Notes: generated by a model from the letters alone, not told the origin. DNA of 64,000 nt from Trichocoleus sp. FACHB-46 (GCF_014695385.1 NZ_JACJOD010000030.1:186001-250000), one strand, 5' to 3'; positions 52,063 to 61,596 are shown, counted from the stretch's first letter. A program made the numbers and translations.

Positions 52063-52371
52063 TTAGTCTGGGTTGGAATCAGGGTGATTACGAATTTGCT
52101 CTGCTTCAGGACAGTCATCGGAAACTAAAGGTTCAACATCGCCTCTGGGGACTGTGGCTAGCTTCTGGGTCACAGCACCGATGCTTTCTAGCCGCACCAT
52201 CTCCTCCCAGGAGCACATTTCATCCTCTTCTTCAGTTTCGTAGCGAAGCGTAACTAAATCTCCCTCAATGTCAAGAATGCGTGCGCGTTCAATCCAGCGC
52301 TGCTGGTCCCGCAAGAAGATCCAGACTTCGCGACCATCTGAACAGAGCTGATAGATCTTGCGGTGTAGCAT
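52063..52371 (-). CDS. DUF6679-like hypothetical protein
   Basis: The 102-residue protein begins MLHRKIYQLCSDGREVWIFLRDQQRWIERARILDIEGDLVTLRYETEEEDEMCSWEEMVRLESIGAV. It has a small beta-barrel pattern, with conserved aromatic residues (VWIFLRDQQRWI, CSWEEMV), and a disordered acidic C-terminus. I believe it belongs to the cyanobacterial DUF6679 group, although the number is from memory. The fold may be SH3/Sm-like. The function is unknown. It converges with the MBL gene; an imperfect hairpin (AAGACAG/CTGTCTT) lies between the two. Confidence 0.7.
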   Translation of the reverse strand: MLHRKIYQLCSDGREVWIFLRDQQRWIERARILDIEGDLVTLRYETEEEDEMCSWEEMVRLESIGAVTQKLATVPRGDVEPLVSDDCPEAEQIRNHPDSNPD

Positions 52372-53152
52372 GTTTGGTTTCTCCTGAGCACCTAACTCTT
52401 CGAATACTTAATCAATTGCCGTAGCTTTACCCGAATCAATGCTGTCGCCTTCAACGTGAAACACCCAAACCTAACAGCGGTTCTGGCTGACTTTGAAAGC
52501 GTCCAATGGGTAATTGGAAGTGAGCATTGCTGAGTTATTGCCTGCCTGCCTGTAAGGTGCAGTTAATAGCAGGTAGCCCTTGATTGATGTGATTTGAAAA
52601 TTTAGCAAGTTGAGCCTGATTCAAATGGAAGAGAGTAGTTTGGAAACGTTCTTGGAGATGGATGGTACCTGTTACAGTCATTATCCAAGGTTGTTAAGGA
52701 ATAATTCAGCGAGAGCGCAAATGAAGCCGTTTGCCGGGAGGTGTGGAGGAGCTGCTGAAAGACATTATGGTTTCAACCGTCAATGCTGCTGAGGGGCAAA
52801 CGTAACTTCTTACCAGCAACTTGGCCAGTGATCTGGAGCACTGAGTTTCCATCATTCTAGCGACTGTTGAGCAGAGTTTGCGGTTTCCAGAAGGGATTTA
52901 CCAAAAAATTGCACTTTAGGCGAAAAGTGAATTGGTTTCATGAATATTTTCTCCCTTCAGGAATGAGGTGAATTCGAGAGCCACACCAAGCTTTAAGAGG
53001 TTGATGCGATCGCCATGACCGACACTTGAGCTTGCGCTTTGAAGTCTAGCAATACACCCTAGTTGAGGTAGTAGCAGACTAACCTGCCTCAATCCTCGCA
53101 TAATATGAACTTCAGTCTACTGCCAAGCAGATCCAGATTTTTAGCTTAAAAG
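52372..53152. other. Long intergenic region without recognised gene
   Basis: About 780 bp. The only open frames (52610-52792 on plus, 52916-53101 on minus, 60-61 codons) have no features of a real protein. The region is not AT-rich like a usual promoter spacer, and could hold a small RNA or a decayed gene. I could not match it to RNase P RNA, tmRNA, SRP RNA or a known riboswitch by eye. Confidence 0.5.
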
Positions 53153-53992
53153 TTAGGACTGCACACCCAAACCTGAAATAGAGGCTGATAAAGTCAGGTC
53201 ATCTTGATACATCAAAAAATTATGCTGACGCATAATCTCGTAAAGATTGACATTTGCTTCTAAGAGGCAGGCGTGACCACTATCGGGCAGAACCACCGTT
53301 GTGACGTTTGGCAAAACTGCTGCTAAGCGCTCTGCCTCGGCTAAGGAAGGTAGCAGGCGATCGGCGGCACTGGCTAAGAGTAAAACAGGTTGTGTGAGAC
53401 AACGCAGTTGGTCATCGGCAATGTCAAACTCATTGAGCAGAGAGAGACGCCAGATGGAAGTTTTTTGCGGGACTGACTGCACCGCTGTGAGCAGCGCTTG
53501 GCGATCTTCCGGTAGTATGCGCCCAAAGGATGCTAGAAACGGCAGCAATCCTACCGATGAGATTTGGTACCAAGTTTCTGGCAACCAACGAGTCAAAGAT
53601 GAACCCCACTGAATCCAAGGCCGCCGTTTAAAGGACGAAGCTGGATTGACGAGCACGAGCCGATCAAAAAGGTGAGGAGCTTGAGTGGCAACTCGAAGCG
53701 CTAGACAGCCACCGAAGGACTCACCGCAGAGGTAGACCGCCCGTGGTTGCTCCTGTTTGGCAATTTCTTCTTGAATCAAATTGATGACTTTGGTGGCTAA
53801 GACATCCCAGTTAGTTAGATCATCGGGAGGAATGGCTAAGCAGCGGATATCAAAGCTGGTTTCTAGCCCTGAAGTCTGCGATCGCAAAAGTTGCCCAGTC
53901 CCATCCATACCCGGTAGGAACACAAACAGGGAATGGTGAGGATTCAGCCGTCTGGGCGTGAGAAAACAGATTTGGCTCTTGACTTCCTGCAT
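53153..53992 (-). CDS. Alpha/beta hydrolase resembling the N-terminal half of phytyl ester synthase
   Basis: The 279-residue protein is an alpha/beta hydrolase: oxyanion region FVFLPGMDGTG, nucleophile elbow GESFGG with Ser92, acid Asp in ASAADRLLPS, and His in PDSGHACLLEANVNLYEI. The LPGMDGTG and PDSGHA...E motifs are those of the esterase part of the plant PES/DGAT-like (esterase/lipase/thioesterase) proteins. It lies 68 bp after a separate acyltransferase gene on the same strand; the two together match the two domains of that plant protein. Inferred role: acyl transfer to phytol or other lipophilic alcohols, or galactolipid deacylation. Confidence 0.82.
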   Translation of the reverse strand: MQEVKSQICFLTPRRLNPHHSLFVFLPGMDGTGQLLRSQTSGLETSFDIRCLAIPPDDLTNWDVLATKVINLIQEEIAKQEQPRAVYLCGESFGGCLALRVATQAPHLFDRLVLVNPASSFKRRPWIQWGSSLTRWLPETWYQISSVGLLPFLASFGRILPEDRQALLTAVQSVPQKTSIWRLSLLNEFDIADDQLRCLTQPVLLLASAADRLLPSLAEAERLAAVLPNVTTVVLPDSGHACLLEANVNLYEIMRQHNFLMYQDDLTLSASISGLGVQS

Positions 53993-54060
53993 TTTCTGAG
54001 GGAGGTGAGAATTAGTAAATTCCAGCTGGAGCGTTAAGCAGCAGCCTCAGGTAGGCGGCT

Positions 54061-54783
54061 CTAATAGCAGCCTTGAGCAAGTAACTGGTCAATTTCGGCG
54101 TGACAGTAGTTGGTTAAGTCAGCGACAACTGTTTTGGCATCCTTGCCTCGGTAATGTTGGCGTTCAGAGGTTTTGACCCAGTGTGGCCGACCAATGAACA
54201 CATTGACCCGATGGTAGATTACCAAAGGATGCCAACCATTTTGGTCAAATAAAGGCTCTGACGGATCGATTAGGCTTAATAATTTCAGCGGGACCCCGGC
54301 ACCATTGCTTTCCTCGCAGGAGGCGATCGCGACAGGCAACACGGCCAAATTCTGAATCGGAGCCCGCAAAGCCAGGTGAGCAAAGCCTCGATGGAACTCT
54401 CCAGTTTTTTGAGGATGAGTCGCTTGCACCATAGGCTCTCCTCCTTCAGGAAACACACCAATCATTTGAGGGGACTGGAGTAGTTGACTAGCCTGCCGGA
54501 AGAAACTCTGTTGTCGATGTTCCAGCGAATCTAAAGGAAAACAGCCTAATAGTTTGACGATCTCCCGCATCACTGGCACTTGGTCCATATAGTGATGGCA
54601 GGCAAACCGAATGGGGCGATTAACTGCGGCCATCAGGATCGGAGCATCCATAAAACTGCGGTGGTTGCTCACTACCAAAACAGCGCTATTCCGAGGAACC
54701 AAATTCTCATGGTAGAGAAACATGCGAGTTCCTAAGGCAGTTAGCAGCCAGCGAGAAATTTGCAGTGGGCTATCTGAAGACAT
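54061..54783 (-). CDS. Lysophospholipid/glycerol acyltransferase family protein
   Basis: The 240-residue protein has the PlsC-type HxxxxD motif NHRSFMDAP (His41, Asp46) and FPEGGEPMV, as well as an extended C-terminal part (VNVFIGRPHWVKTSERQHYRGKDAK). It is not a classic PlsC; the sequence recalls the acyltransferase half of plant phytyl ester synthases. The ATG at 54783 is preferred to a TTG at 54804. It is the first gene of a two-gene unit with the alpha/beta hydrolase. Its product would use acyl-ACP or acyl-CoA as donor. Confidence 0.82.
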   Translation of the reverse strand: MSSDSPLQISRWLLTALGTRMFLYHENLVPRNSAVLVVSNHRSFMDAPILMAAVNRPIRFACHHYMDQVPVMREIVKLLGCFPLDSLEHRQQSFFRQASQLLQSPQMIGVFPEGGEPMVQATHPQKTGEFHRGFAHLALRAPIQNLAVLPVAIASCEESNGAGVPLKLLSLIDPSEPLFDQNGWHPLVIYHRVNVFIGRPHWVKTSERQHYRGKDAKTVVADLTNYCHAEIDQLLAQGCY

Positions 54784-55216
54784 CGGAGAAAATAAACGCC
54801 TCAATCCTTAACTTAATGACAGTGTTAACATTGCTTTACTCGGCTTGACACATGTCTTAGAGTAGAAACTAACGAGTCTAGCTAAGTAAAGAGTTGCGGC
54901 TAGTCCTGCTGCTTCTATCCAACGAGGCAGACTGAAAACTTAATCCGCTTACGAGCTAGAACTCCTTGTCGCGTAAAGTGACAAGGTATAGTTGCTTTGT
55001 TTCGATTGATTTAAGGTTCTGTAACCTATTTTAAGTAAAGTTTACGGTTAAGATAGTAAGTAACTTCAGTTTTGTCACCTTAATTATATTTTTGTTTGAT
55101 TCTAGACTTATTAATTAAAGCTAATTAGCCTACGATCAAAGAGCAAATAAAGGACTTATTTGCAGGTGCTCATGTATGATTAAAAACGGCTTTAGTGTAT
55201 TGTATTTTTCTCTTCC
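54784..55216. promoter_or_regulatory. Divergent spacer between the acyltransferase and metG
   Basis: About 430 bp, increasingly AT-rich towards metG. No gene or clear operator was seen. It presumably holds both promoters and the metG leader. I could not identify a T-box-like structure. Confidence 0.4.
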
Positions 55217-56818
55217 ATGATTTCTATCGATACGAATAAAGAAAAATTTGCTCTTACAACACCTCTTTATTATGTAAATGATTTACCGCATATTGGCAGC
55301 GCTTACACCACGATCGCCGCAGATGTAATTGCGCGCTTTCAAAGATTGCAAGGTAAATCAGTTTTACTAATTACAGGTACTGATGAACATGGGCAGAAAA
55401 TCCAGCGTACGGCTGAAGCGCTAGGGCGATCGCCGCAAGCACATTGTGATGAAGTTTCAGCTGGGTTCTCTCAGCTCTGGCAGCAACTCAATGTCCAGTG
55501 CGATCGCTTTATTCGTACCACTGACCCACGTCACGCAGCCATTGTCAAAGAGTTTTTCCAACGGGTGTGGGAGCGCGGCGACATCTATTTAGGCCAACAG
55601 AAAGGTTGGTACTGTGTTTCTTGCGAAGAATTCAAAGAAGAGCGAGATTTATTAGAAGGTCATCGTTGTTCCATTCACCAACGCGAAACAGAATGGCGTG
55701 ACGAGCAAAATTACTTTTTTCGGCTATCGAACTATCAAACAAAACTAGAAGAGCTTTACCAACAGCAACCAGATTTTATTCAACCAGAAATTCGCCGTAA
55801 CGAAGTGCTCAGTTTCGTGAGCCAAGGGCTAAAGGATTTTTCGATTTCTCGCGTCAATTTAGACTGGGGATTCCCGGTACCCAACGATCCTGGTCATACC
55901 CTGTATGTGTGGTTTGATGCCTTATTAGGTTATGTAACGGCTTTGCTGGACCCGGACAACGAACCCACCCTAGAAAATGCCTTAGCCCATTGGTGGCCGA
56001 TCAATTTGCATTTGATTGGCAAGGATATCTTACGCTTTCATGCGGTTTATTGGCCTGCCATGTTGATGTCAGCCGAGGTGCCCTTACCAAGGCGCTTGTT
56101 TGGTCATGGCTTTTTGACTAAAGACGGTCAAAAAATGGGCAAAAGCTTGGGCAACACGATCGACCCAGTGGCCTTGGTTAATCGGTATGGCTCAGACGCA
56201 GTGCGTTACTATTTCCTCAAGGAAATCGAGTTTGGCCGAGATGGCGACTTCAATGAAACTCGTTTCATCAATATTTTGAATGCTGACTTAGCCAACGACT
56301 TAGGCAACTTGCTAAATCGGACCTTGAAGATGGTCTATAAGTACTGTGATGGCAAGGTTCCCGCTGTCGTGGGCGCAGAGGTTGCTGCTGATCATCCGTT
56401 GAAGGCAATTGGCGTAACTCTAGGCGATCGCACGTCCCAATCTTACCAAGCCCTAGCCTTCAGTGAAGCCTGTGAAGCCATTCTGGCCCTAGTGAGAATG
56501 GGCAACAAATTTATTGATGAACAAGCTCCCTGGAGTCTCTATAAGCGAGGAGAACAACAAGCAGTCGAGCAAGTCCTCTACTCAGTTCTAGAATCGGTCA
56601 GGCTTGCCGCTTATCTCTTGTCTCCAATTATTCCGAATGTCAGTGGTGCCATCTACCAGCAGCTCGGGTTTGCTGTAGATTTTAATGATCGAAGTTTAAT
56701 TGATGTTTCGCTGCCGTTTGTGACCCATGCTACCTGGGGAATACTACCTGGTAACCAATCCTTAGGTGACGCTAAACCTGTGTTTCAACGCTTAGAGGCT
56801 CCGGAAGCAGTGATCTAA
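55217..56818 (+). CDS. metG: Methionyl-tRNA synthetase
   Basis: The 533-residue class I synthetase has the HIGH-type motif (LPHIGSAY), a single Cys-based zinc knuckle (YCVSCEEFKEE ... HRCSIHQ), WFDALLGYVTALL, the KMSKS-type loop as KMGKSLGNTIDP and the helical anticodon-binding C-terminus. There is no C-terminal EMAP/tRNA-binding appendage, as is usual for short cyanobacterial MetG. It charges tRNA-Met. Full-length; a 103-bp spacer precedes labA. Confidence 0.96.
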   Translation: MISIDTNKEKFALTTPLYYVNDLPHIGSAYTTIAADVIARFQRLQGKSVLLITGTDEHGQKIQRTAEALGRSPQAHCDEVSAGFSQLWQQLNVQCDRFIRTTDPRHAAIVKEFFQRVWERGDIYLGQQKGWYCVSCEEFKEERDLLEGHRCSIHQRETEWRDEQNYFFRLSNYQTKLEELYQQQPDFIQPEIRRNEVLSFVSQGLKDFSISRVNLDWGFPVPNDPGHTLYVWFDALLGYVTALLDPDNEPTLENALAHWWPINLHLIGKDILRFHAVYWPAMLMSAEVPLPRRLFGHGFLTKDGQKMGKSLGNTIDPVALVNRYGSDAVRYYFLKEIEFGRDGDFNETRFINILNADLANDLGNLLNRTLKMVYKYCDGKVPAVVGAEVAADHPLKAIGVTLGDRTSQSYQALAFSEACEAILALVRMGNKFIDEQAPWSLYKRGEQQAVEQVLYSVLESVRLAAYLLSPIIPNVSGAIYQQLGFAVDFNDRSLIDVSLPFVTHATWGILPGNQSLGDAKPVFQRLEAPEAVI

Positions 56819-56921
56819 GGTCAGTCTAAGCAGACAGTGTTAGCAAACAGTGCTACGGTCATCAATAGGTAAACTAATGAAACATCAATTTTTTTCATAA
56901 TAAAAAAGAGGTATAACAACA

Positions 56922-57527
56922 ATGTTGAACAATTTAGAAAGCAATACTGTATTCACCCCAGAACAAGTTCTAGAGAATCGGGGTCGAGTGGCCATTTTTA
57001 TTGATGGCTCTAATCTGTTTTATGCCGCGTTGCAGTTAGGGATTGAAATTGATTACACCAAACTGCTTTGTCGTCTGACGGCGGGTTCTCGCTTATTACG
57101 GTCATTTTTCTATACAGGAGTCGATCGCACCAACGAAAAACAGCAAGGCTTTTTGTTGTGGATGCGTCGCAATGGCTACCGAGTGATCTCTAAGGATTTG
57201 GTGCAGCTGCCAGATGGCTCTAAAAAAGCCAATTTGGATGTAGAAATTGCTGTAGATATGATGGCCTTGGTCGATTCCTACGATACGGCGGTTTTAGTGA
57301 GTGGCGATGGTGACTTAGCCTATGCGGTTAATGCCGTTAGTTACCGAGGTGTGCGGGTTGAAGTGGTCAGCCTTCGCTCCATGACCAGTGATAGCTTAAT
57401 CAATGTGTCAGATCGCTATATTGATCTGGACAACATTAAAGAAGATATTCAAAAAACACCGCGACAAAGCTATACCTATCGGCCTCTCTCCGGTATTAGC
57501 ATCGTTGAAGAGCCAGAGGAGCGGTAG
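56922..57527 (+). CDS. labA: LabA-like NYN-domain protein
   Basis: The 201-residue protein is a NYN (PIN-like) domain: VAIFIDGSNLFYA (Asp28), KANLDVEIAVDMMALVDSYDTAVLVSGDGDLAYAVNAV and the C-terminal SDSLINVSDRYIDLDNIKEDIQK. It matches the LabA/LALA family of cyanobacteria; in Synechococcus elongatus LabA acts in negative feedback of the circadian output from KaiC. NYN domains may be RNases; the metal-binding Asp residues are present. GAGG precedes the ATG. No kai genes are in the window, so clock involvement here is by family only. Confidence 0.88.
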   Translation: MLNNLESNTVFTPEQVLENRGRVAIFIDGSNLFYAALQLGIEIDYTKLLCRLTAGSRLLRSFFYTGVDRTNEKQQGFLLWMRRNGYRVISKDLVQLPDGSKKANLDVEIAVDMMALVDSYDTAVLVSGDGDLAYAVNAVSYRGVRVEVVSLRSMTSDSLINVSDRYIDLDNIKEDIQKTPRQSYTYRPLSGISIVEEPEER

Positions 57528-57692
57528 GGAAACTGCCAACTCGGCGCGGCGTTAATGGCTGAGAAACGGCCATCTTGGATGAGGCAATCGTTTTACTGCT
57601 GTTAAAAGGCGATCGCGAGAAAAGGGCATCAGCGTCTAGAGTGGAACCAGAAGCCTACTGTATAGTCAATTCTGGTATTGAACACTTTGAGA

Positions 57693-58868
57693 ATGCTGAT
57701 GTCACTGCTGCCTCGCTTGAGACCCTCTAGCTTGCACCGACACCCAATTTACTCCTCGCAGCTTGTGTGGTTGATCTTGCTGGTGGGTCTCAGTGCTTGT
57801 GGGGGACCCAAGAAAAGCCAAACGGTTGATAAGCTGGCTCAAGATAGTTCTGCGGTGCAGAATTTTGATAACAACTTGACGTTTAATGATGTCACCCTAG
57901 AGCAGGTAGACGAAAAAGGTCAGTTGCTGTGGAAAGTCAAAGCCAAGCAAGCACGCTACAGTAAAGACCAAAAAATTGCTAACGTTCAAAGCCCTGCGGG
58001 TGAGTTGTTTCAGGATGGCAAAGCGGTCTACAAAATTCAGGCTCAGAGTGGCGAAGTTCGAAAAGACGGCCAAACTATCCTGCTGAAAGGGCAAATTGTC
58101 GCTACTGACATCCAAAGTGGGGCGATCGTCAAGGGTAATGAGCTGGAATGGCAGCCCAAAATCGATCTTTTGCTAGTTCGTAATAACATCACGGGCACTC
58201 ATCCCCAATTCCAAGCTACGGCCAAAGAAGCCAAAGTATACAGTCGGGCGCGGCGGATGGAGTTTTTTGGTCAGGTAGCAGCTATGTCTAAAGATCCTGC
58301 TATGGGCTTTAAGAGCGAGCATTTGATCTGGGAAATTGCTAAGCAGTTAGTAGTGGTTGATAAGCCAGTCCAAATCGATCGCTATGTGGGGACTGTCGTG
58401 AGCGATCGCGCCGTAGCTGACCAAGCTGAAGTGCAGCTAAAAAACAAAGTCGCGACGCTGAAACAGAACGCTAAACTATCTGTGGCTGATCCACCACTCG
58501 AAATTGCTAGCAATTCCTTGGTTTGGAACCTTAATGACCAAACAGTAGTTTCCGACCAGCGAGTTGATGTGTTGCACCGGGAGCAACTGGTCGCTATCAC
58601 GGCCAATCAAGGACGTGGTAATCTGGAGCCGCGAATTTTTTACCTGACGGGAAATGTGAAAGGAAACGGACAGCGCAACCAATCCCAACTAGCAGCAGAC
58701 AACCTCACTTGGTATATCCCGACGCAGCAAATTGAAGCCACAGGAAACGTGGTTTATAGCCAAGCGAATCCACCCTTTAACCTCAAAGGCCCCAAAGCTT
58801 CAGGAACTTTGCAAGACCAGAATATTGTGGTGAGTGGTGGCCGAGTAGTGACGGAAATTATTCCCTAA
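57693..58868 (+). CDS. lptC: LptC-family LPS export protein, long cyanobacterial form
   Basis: The 391-residue protein has a lipoprotein-like leader (LVWLILLVGLSACGG, lipobox LSAC), then the LptC fold (VQNFDNNLTFNDVTLEQVDEKGQLLWKVKAKQARYSKDQKIANVQSPAGEL). Repeated OstA-like beta units follow (TILLKGQIVATD, RMEFFGQVAAMS, IFYLTGNVKG, QIEATGNVVYS). Cyanobacterial LptC is about twice the size of the enterobacterial protein. It bridges LptB2FG and LptA in LPS transport. Several starts are possible (TTG 57678, ATG 57693, ATG 57699). The gene converges with dacB 9 bp away. Confidence 0.88.
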   Translation: MLMSLLPRLRPSSLHRHPIYSSQLVWLILLVGLSACGGPKKSQTVDKLAQDSSAVQNFDNNLTFNDVTLEQVDEKGQLLWKVKAKQARYSKDQKIANVQSPAGELFQDGKAVYKIQAQSGEVRKDGQTILLKGQIVATDIQSGAIVKGNELEWQPKIDLLLVRNNITGTHPQFQATAKEAKVYSRARRMEFFGQVAAMSKDPAMGFKSEHLIWEIAKQLVVVDKPVQIDRYVGTVVSDRAVADQAEVQLKNKVATLKQNAKLSVADPPLEIASNSLVWNLNDQTVVSDQRVDVLHREQLVAITANQGRGNLEPRIFYLTGNVKGNGQRNQSQLAADNLTWYIPTQQIEATGNVVYSQANPPFNLKGPKASGTLQDQNIVVSGGRVVTEIIP

Positions 58869-58877
58869 GCTCGAACC

Positions 58878-60305
58878 TTAAACCTGGACCTTAAACAAAA
58901 TTTGATTGCGCCTGTCATCGCCTAGTTGAAACTTTTGGTGCAGGGTCGGTGATGCTGCCTTGGGATTGCTAGGAGCAGTTGTAGTTCCCATTAGCTGAGT
59001 AGCGGCGGGTTCACTGCTGGAGGCTGGAGCTGAGAAATTGAGTGGTGTATTAGAGCTTGGTGCGCTGTTGGGCGCAATCTCAGCCACAACCGATTGATCG
59101 GCTCCCCACTGCTCTAGTAAGTTTTGCAGCAGTTGGTCTTGGCGATTCCGCAACCCGTCTAGGTCTTCGCCTCGGTTTAAAATCGCAAACCAAATTAAGC
59201 CGCGATCGCGAGTAGGTAAGGCTCCTGCCAGAGTACTCACATCCCAAAGCGTCCCAGTTTTAACGACTGAGGCGACAGGAATATTGCGGTCTTCGAGCGT
59301 ACCACCGTCGCGACCAGAGACGGGAAACAAGTCAGCTACACTCATCTGCTGAGGCTTTAAGTAATTTTCAATCGCCATAAACATGGCGCAAACAGCCCGT
59401 GGGGAAATTTGATTTTCTGGCCCCAAACCAGAGCCATTAATCAGTTGAATTTCTGCTTGTGGCACCCCCGCAGCTTTAGCAGCCTGAGCGGCAACGACAG
59501 GTGCTCCTCCCACGGAAGCAGCTAACATCTCAGCCATCGGATTGTTGCTGTAGATGTTCATCTGTTTGAGGATTTGTGCCAATGGCAGGGATTGGTGCCG
59601 TAACAAAGCAATTTGCTTAGGAATCGGCAAGGTAGCGACCTTCACATCGCCCGCGATCGCGACTTGAGGCTGAGGGGTGCCTTTGGGTAAGTTGAGGTGC
59701 TGTGCCTTGGCTTCCTCAGACCACAGTTGAGCATTTAACCCTTGCTTTAGCAACGTTCCTGCTAGCAAGGGATCAGTCTCATAGTTCATGGCGAAGTTGC
59801 CAGTGATTACTAGGCTGCCTGTGACTTGGCGAATACCCATGCGATTGAGGGTATTGCCGAGGGCGATCGCTTCTTCCCAGACAAAGAAAGGGTCGTTATT
59901 GCCCTGAATTACCAAGTCTCCCTGTAACACTCCGTTCTGAATCGGTCCCGTGGCCCCGATCAACGTGTCAAATTGGTGAGCAGGCCCCCAAGTTTCTAGT
60001 GCGGCCAAAGAAGTCGCGACCTTGGTTAAAGAGGCCGCAGGTAGGGGTTGCGTTCCTTGGTGATTGGCCAACAGATTGTAGCCCACTTGCACCCAGACCC
60101 CTTGGGTCGTCTCAGTCAGCCCTGTGGCGCTCAGACCTTGCAAATACTGTTTCACAGTTGCTTCGCCTGCTGGGTCAGGCTGGGCAGAAAAAACTAGGCC
60201 AGGTGTATTCCAAGACGCAAGCAAGCTGTCGGGATTGATGGGTTGTGGCACATGGGCCATTTTGAACCAAAGCGAAACCAACCCAGAGCTGACTAATTCC
60301 AGCAC
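58878..60305 (-). CDS. dacB: D-alanyl-D-alanine carboxypeptidase, PBP4/DacB (peptidase S13) type
   Basis: The 475-residue protein has the three penicillin-binding motifs: SxxK as SLTK (Ser92, Lys95), SxN in IYSNNPMAEML, and KTG in VVKTGTLWDV. PINPDSLLASWN and LINGSGLGPENQISPRAV also match DacB. It trims or cleaves peptidoglycan cross-links. The N-terminus is only weakly hydrophobic and a clear signal peptide is lacking, so the start may be misplaced. The tail (about 415-460) is Ser/Pro/Ala-rich. The divergent upstream gene is the CCB protein. Confidence 0.88.
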   Translation of the reverse strand: MLELVSSGLVSLWFKMAHVPQPINPDSLLASWNTPGLVFSAQPDPAGEATVKQYLQGLSATGLTETTQGVWVQVGYNLLANHQGTQPLPAASLTKVATSLAALETWGPAHQFDTLIGATGPIQNGVLQGDLVIQGNNDPFFVWEEAIALGNTLNRMGIRQVTGSLVITGNFAMNYETDPLLAGTLLKQGLNAQLWSEEAKAQHLNLPKGTPQPQVAIAGDVKVATLPIPKQIALLRHQSLPLAQILKQMNIYSNNPMAEMLAASVGGAPVVAAQAAKAAGVPQAEIQLINGSGLGPENQISPRAVCAMFMAIENYLKPQQMSVADLFPVSGRDGGTLEDRNIPVASVVKTGTLWDVSTLAGALPTRDRGLIWFAILNRGEDLDGLRNRQDQLLQNLLEQWGADQSVVAEIAPNSAPSSNTPLNFSAPASSSEPAATQLMGTTTAPSNPKAASPTLHQKFQLGDDRRNQILFKVQV

Positions 60306-60397
60306 TACTGATTTGCCTCCACACGGCTGAAGCTAAAACCAAGACGGAAACATTCTATCTATTACGATGGTGAATAGATAGAATCAGGCCCCAAGGC

Positions 60398-61054
60398 ATG
60401 GCAAAACCCGACCAAAATCAAGTTTTACGTCGTTTACCCATTGTTGTGGGCGCTTTGGCAGGGACGTTGCTGCTGGTGAATCGCCTGCTTACGCCCAATT
60501 TAACGGATGCTCAAGCTCGTTCTGACGCTTTAGGCGTCATTCTCAGTGCCCTATTGATTCTAACCGGGTTGCTGTGGCAGCGCATTCAACCGCGATCGCC
60601 CGATGCTGTGAAGTTAGTTGGTGAAGAAGGACTGGAACTAGCTTCAAACCTGCCAGAAGCGGTGCGGCTAGAACTGGCTTGGGCCTCTCAGATTTTGCTC
60701 ACCAATACCATGACGCGATCGCTGGTGGTGTTGTATCAGGGGCGCGTCTTACTGCGGCGAGGAATTTTGGCAACCAACGCAGAGGTGAAGCCAGGCCCGA
60801 TTCTGCAACGGGTCTTAGAGAAGCAAAAACCCGTTTATTTAGTCGATGTAAAAGCTTATCCTGGACGCATTGAGTTTGACTATTTGCCAGAAAATACTCA
60901 AGGTATTATCTGCCAACCCATTGGCAATCAAGGAGCTTTGATCCTGGCCGCCAATGCTCCGCGCAGCTATACCAAGCAGGACGAAAACTGGGTGGAGGCG
61001 ATCGCTGACAAGCTAGACAATACTCTGAGTCATCATTTATCCGTCACTATTTAG
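60398..61054 (+). CDS. Cofactor assembly of complex C, CCB2/CCB4-type protein
   Basis: The 218-residue protein has two N-terminal membrane helices (LPIVVGALAGTLLLVNRLL, LGVILSALLILTGLLW) and a soluble domain (EEGLELASNLPEAVRLELAWASQILLTNTMTRSLVVLYQGRVLLRRGIL). This matches the CCB2/CCB4 family (one cyanobacterial CcbB protein corresponds to the two chloroplast proteins). The family attaches haem c(n) to cytochrome b6 in the b6f complex. GUN4- or GAF-like folds have been suggested for the soluble part; not needed here. A 26-bp gap separates it from the DUF456 gene, a likely operon. Confidence 0.86.
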   Translation: MAKPDQNQVLRRLPIVVGALAGTLLLVNRLLTPNLTDAQARSDALGVILSALLILTGLLWQRIQPRSPDAVKLVGEEGLELASNLPEAVRLELAWASQILLTNTMTRSLVVLYQGRVLLRRGILATNAEVKPGPILQRVLEKQKPVYLVDVKAYPGRIEFDYLPENTQGIICQPIGNQGALILAANAPRSYTKQDENWVEAIADKLDNTLSHHLSVTI

Positions 61055-61080
61055 AAGTTGCTCAACCTCACGCTTAAACT

Positions 61081-61596
61081 ATGACCGTACTCTATTGGCT
61101 GCTTGTAGCTGTGATGGTGCTTGGGGTAATTGGGGCCGTGGTCCCAGCTATCCCAGGCACCAGCTTGATTGTGGCTGCCATCGTGATCTGGGGTGTTATC
61201 CACGGATTTGGCACAGTGACCGTTCCCTTAGTGGTGGCGATCGGAGTGCTGGTGGTCAGCATGGGTGTAGATTTTCTGGCAAGCTTTTGGGGAGCCCAGC
61301 GCTTTGGAGCCAGCAAGTGGGGCCAAATTGGCGCAGTAGTAGGATTGCTGCTCGGCTTTTTTGGTTTGCTACCTGCATTGCCTTTTGGTGGGCCATTGTT
61401 GGGGATTTTGATTGGTCCCTTATTGGGCGCGATCGTGGGTGAATTGATTTATCGACGAGATTTTGTTGTAGCTGTCAAAGCTGGCATCGGGATTGTTGTC
61501 GGTTCGTTGATCGGTAACTTAATTCAAGGTTTGCTGGCATTAGGAGCTGTGATTGTGTTCCTTGTGACCACTTGGCCACTGGGAGCAGTTACTTAA
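61081..61596 (+). CDS. DUF456 membrane protein
   Basis: The 171-residue protein is almost wholly hydrophobic and Gly-rich, with about five helices; ipsi-motif GVIGAVVPAIPGTSLIVAA and the GASKWGQIGAVVGLLLGFFG segment are typical of DUF456. The fold has internal glycine-zipper repeats (LLGILIGPLLGAIVGELIYRRD). The function is unknown. It follows the CCB gene with a 26-bp gap. A MITE-like palindrome lies downstream. Confidence 0.8.
   Translation: MTVLYWLLVAVMVLGVIGAVVPAIPGTSLIVAAIVIWGVIHGFGTVTVPLVVAIGVLVVSMGVDFLASFWGAQRFGASKWGQIGAVVGLLLGFFGLLPALPFGGPLLGILIGPLLGAIVGELIYRRDFVVAVKAGIGIVVGSLIGNLIQGLLALGAVIVFLVTTWPLGAVT

Noticed and set aside
52610-52792. 60-codon plus-strand open frame starting at TTG
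   Set aside because: No family resemblance, many Cys/Arg/His at the end as in random frames, and no ribosome site.
52916-53101. 61-codon minus-strand open frame
   Set aside because: No conserved features; probably chance in the unexplained intergenic region.
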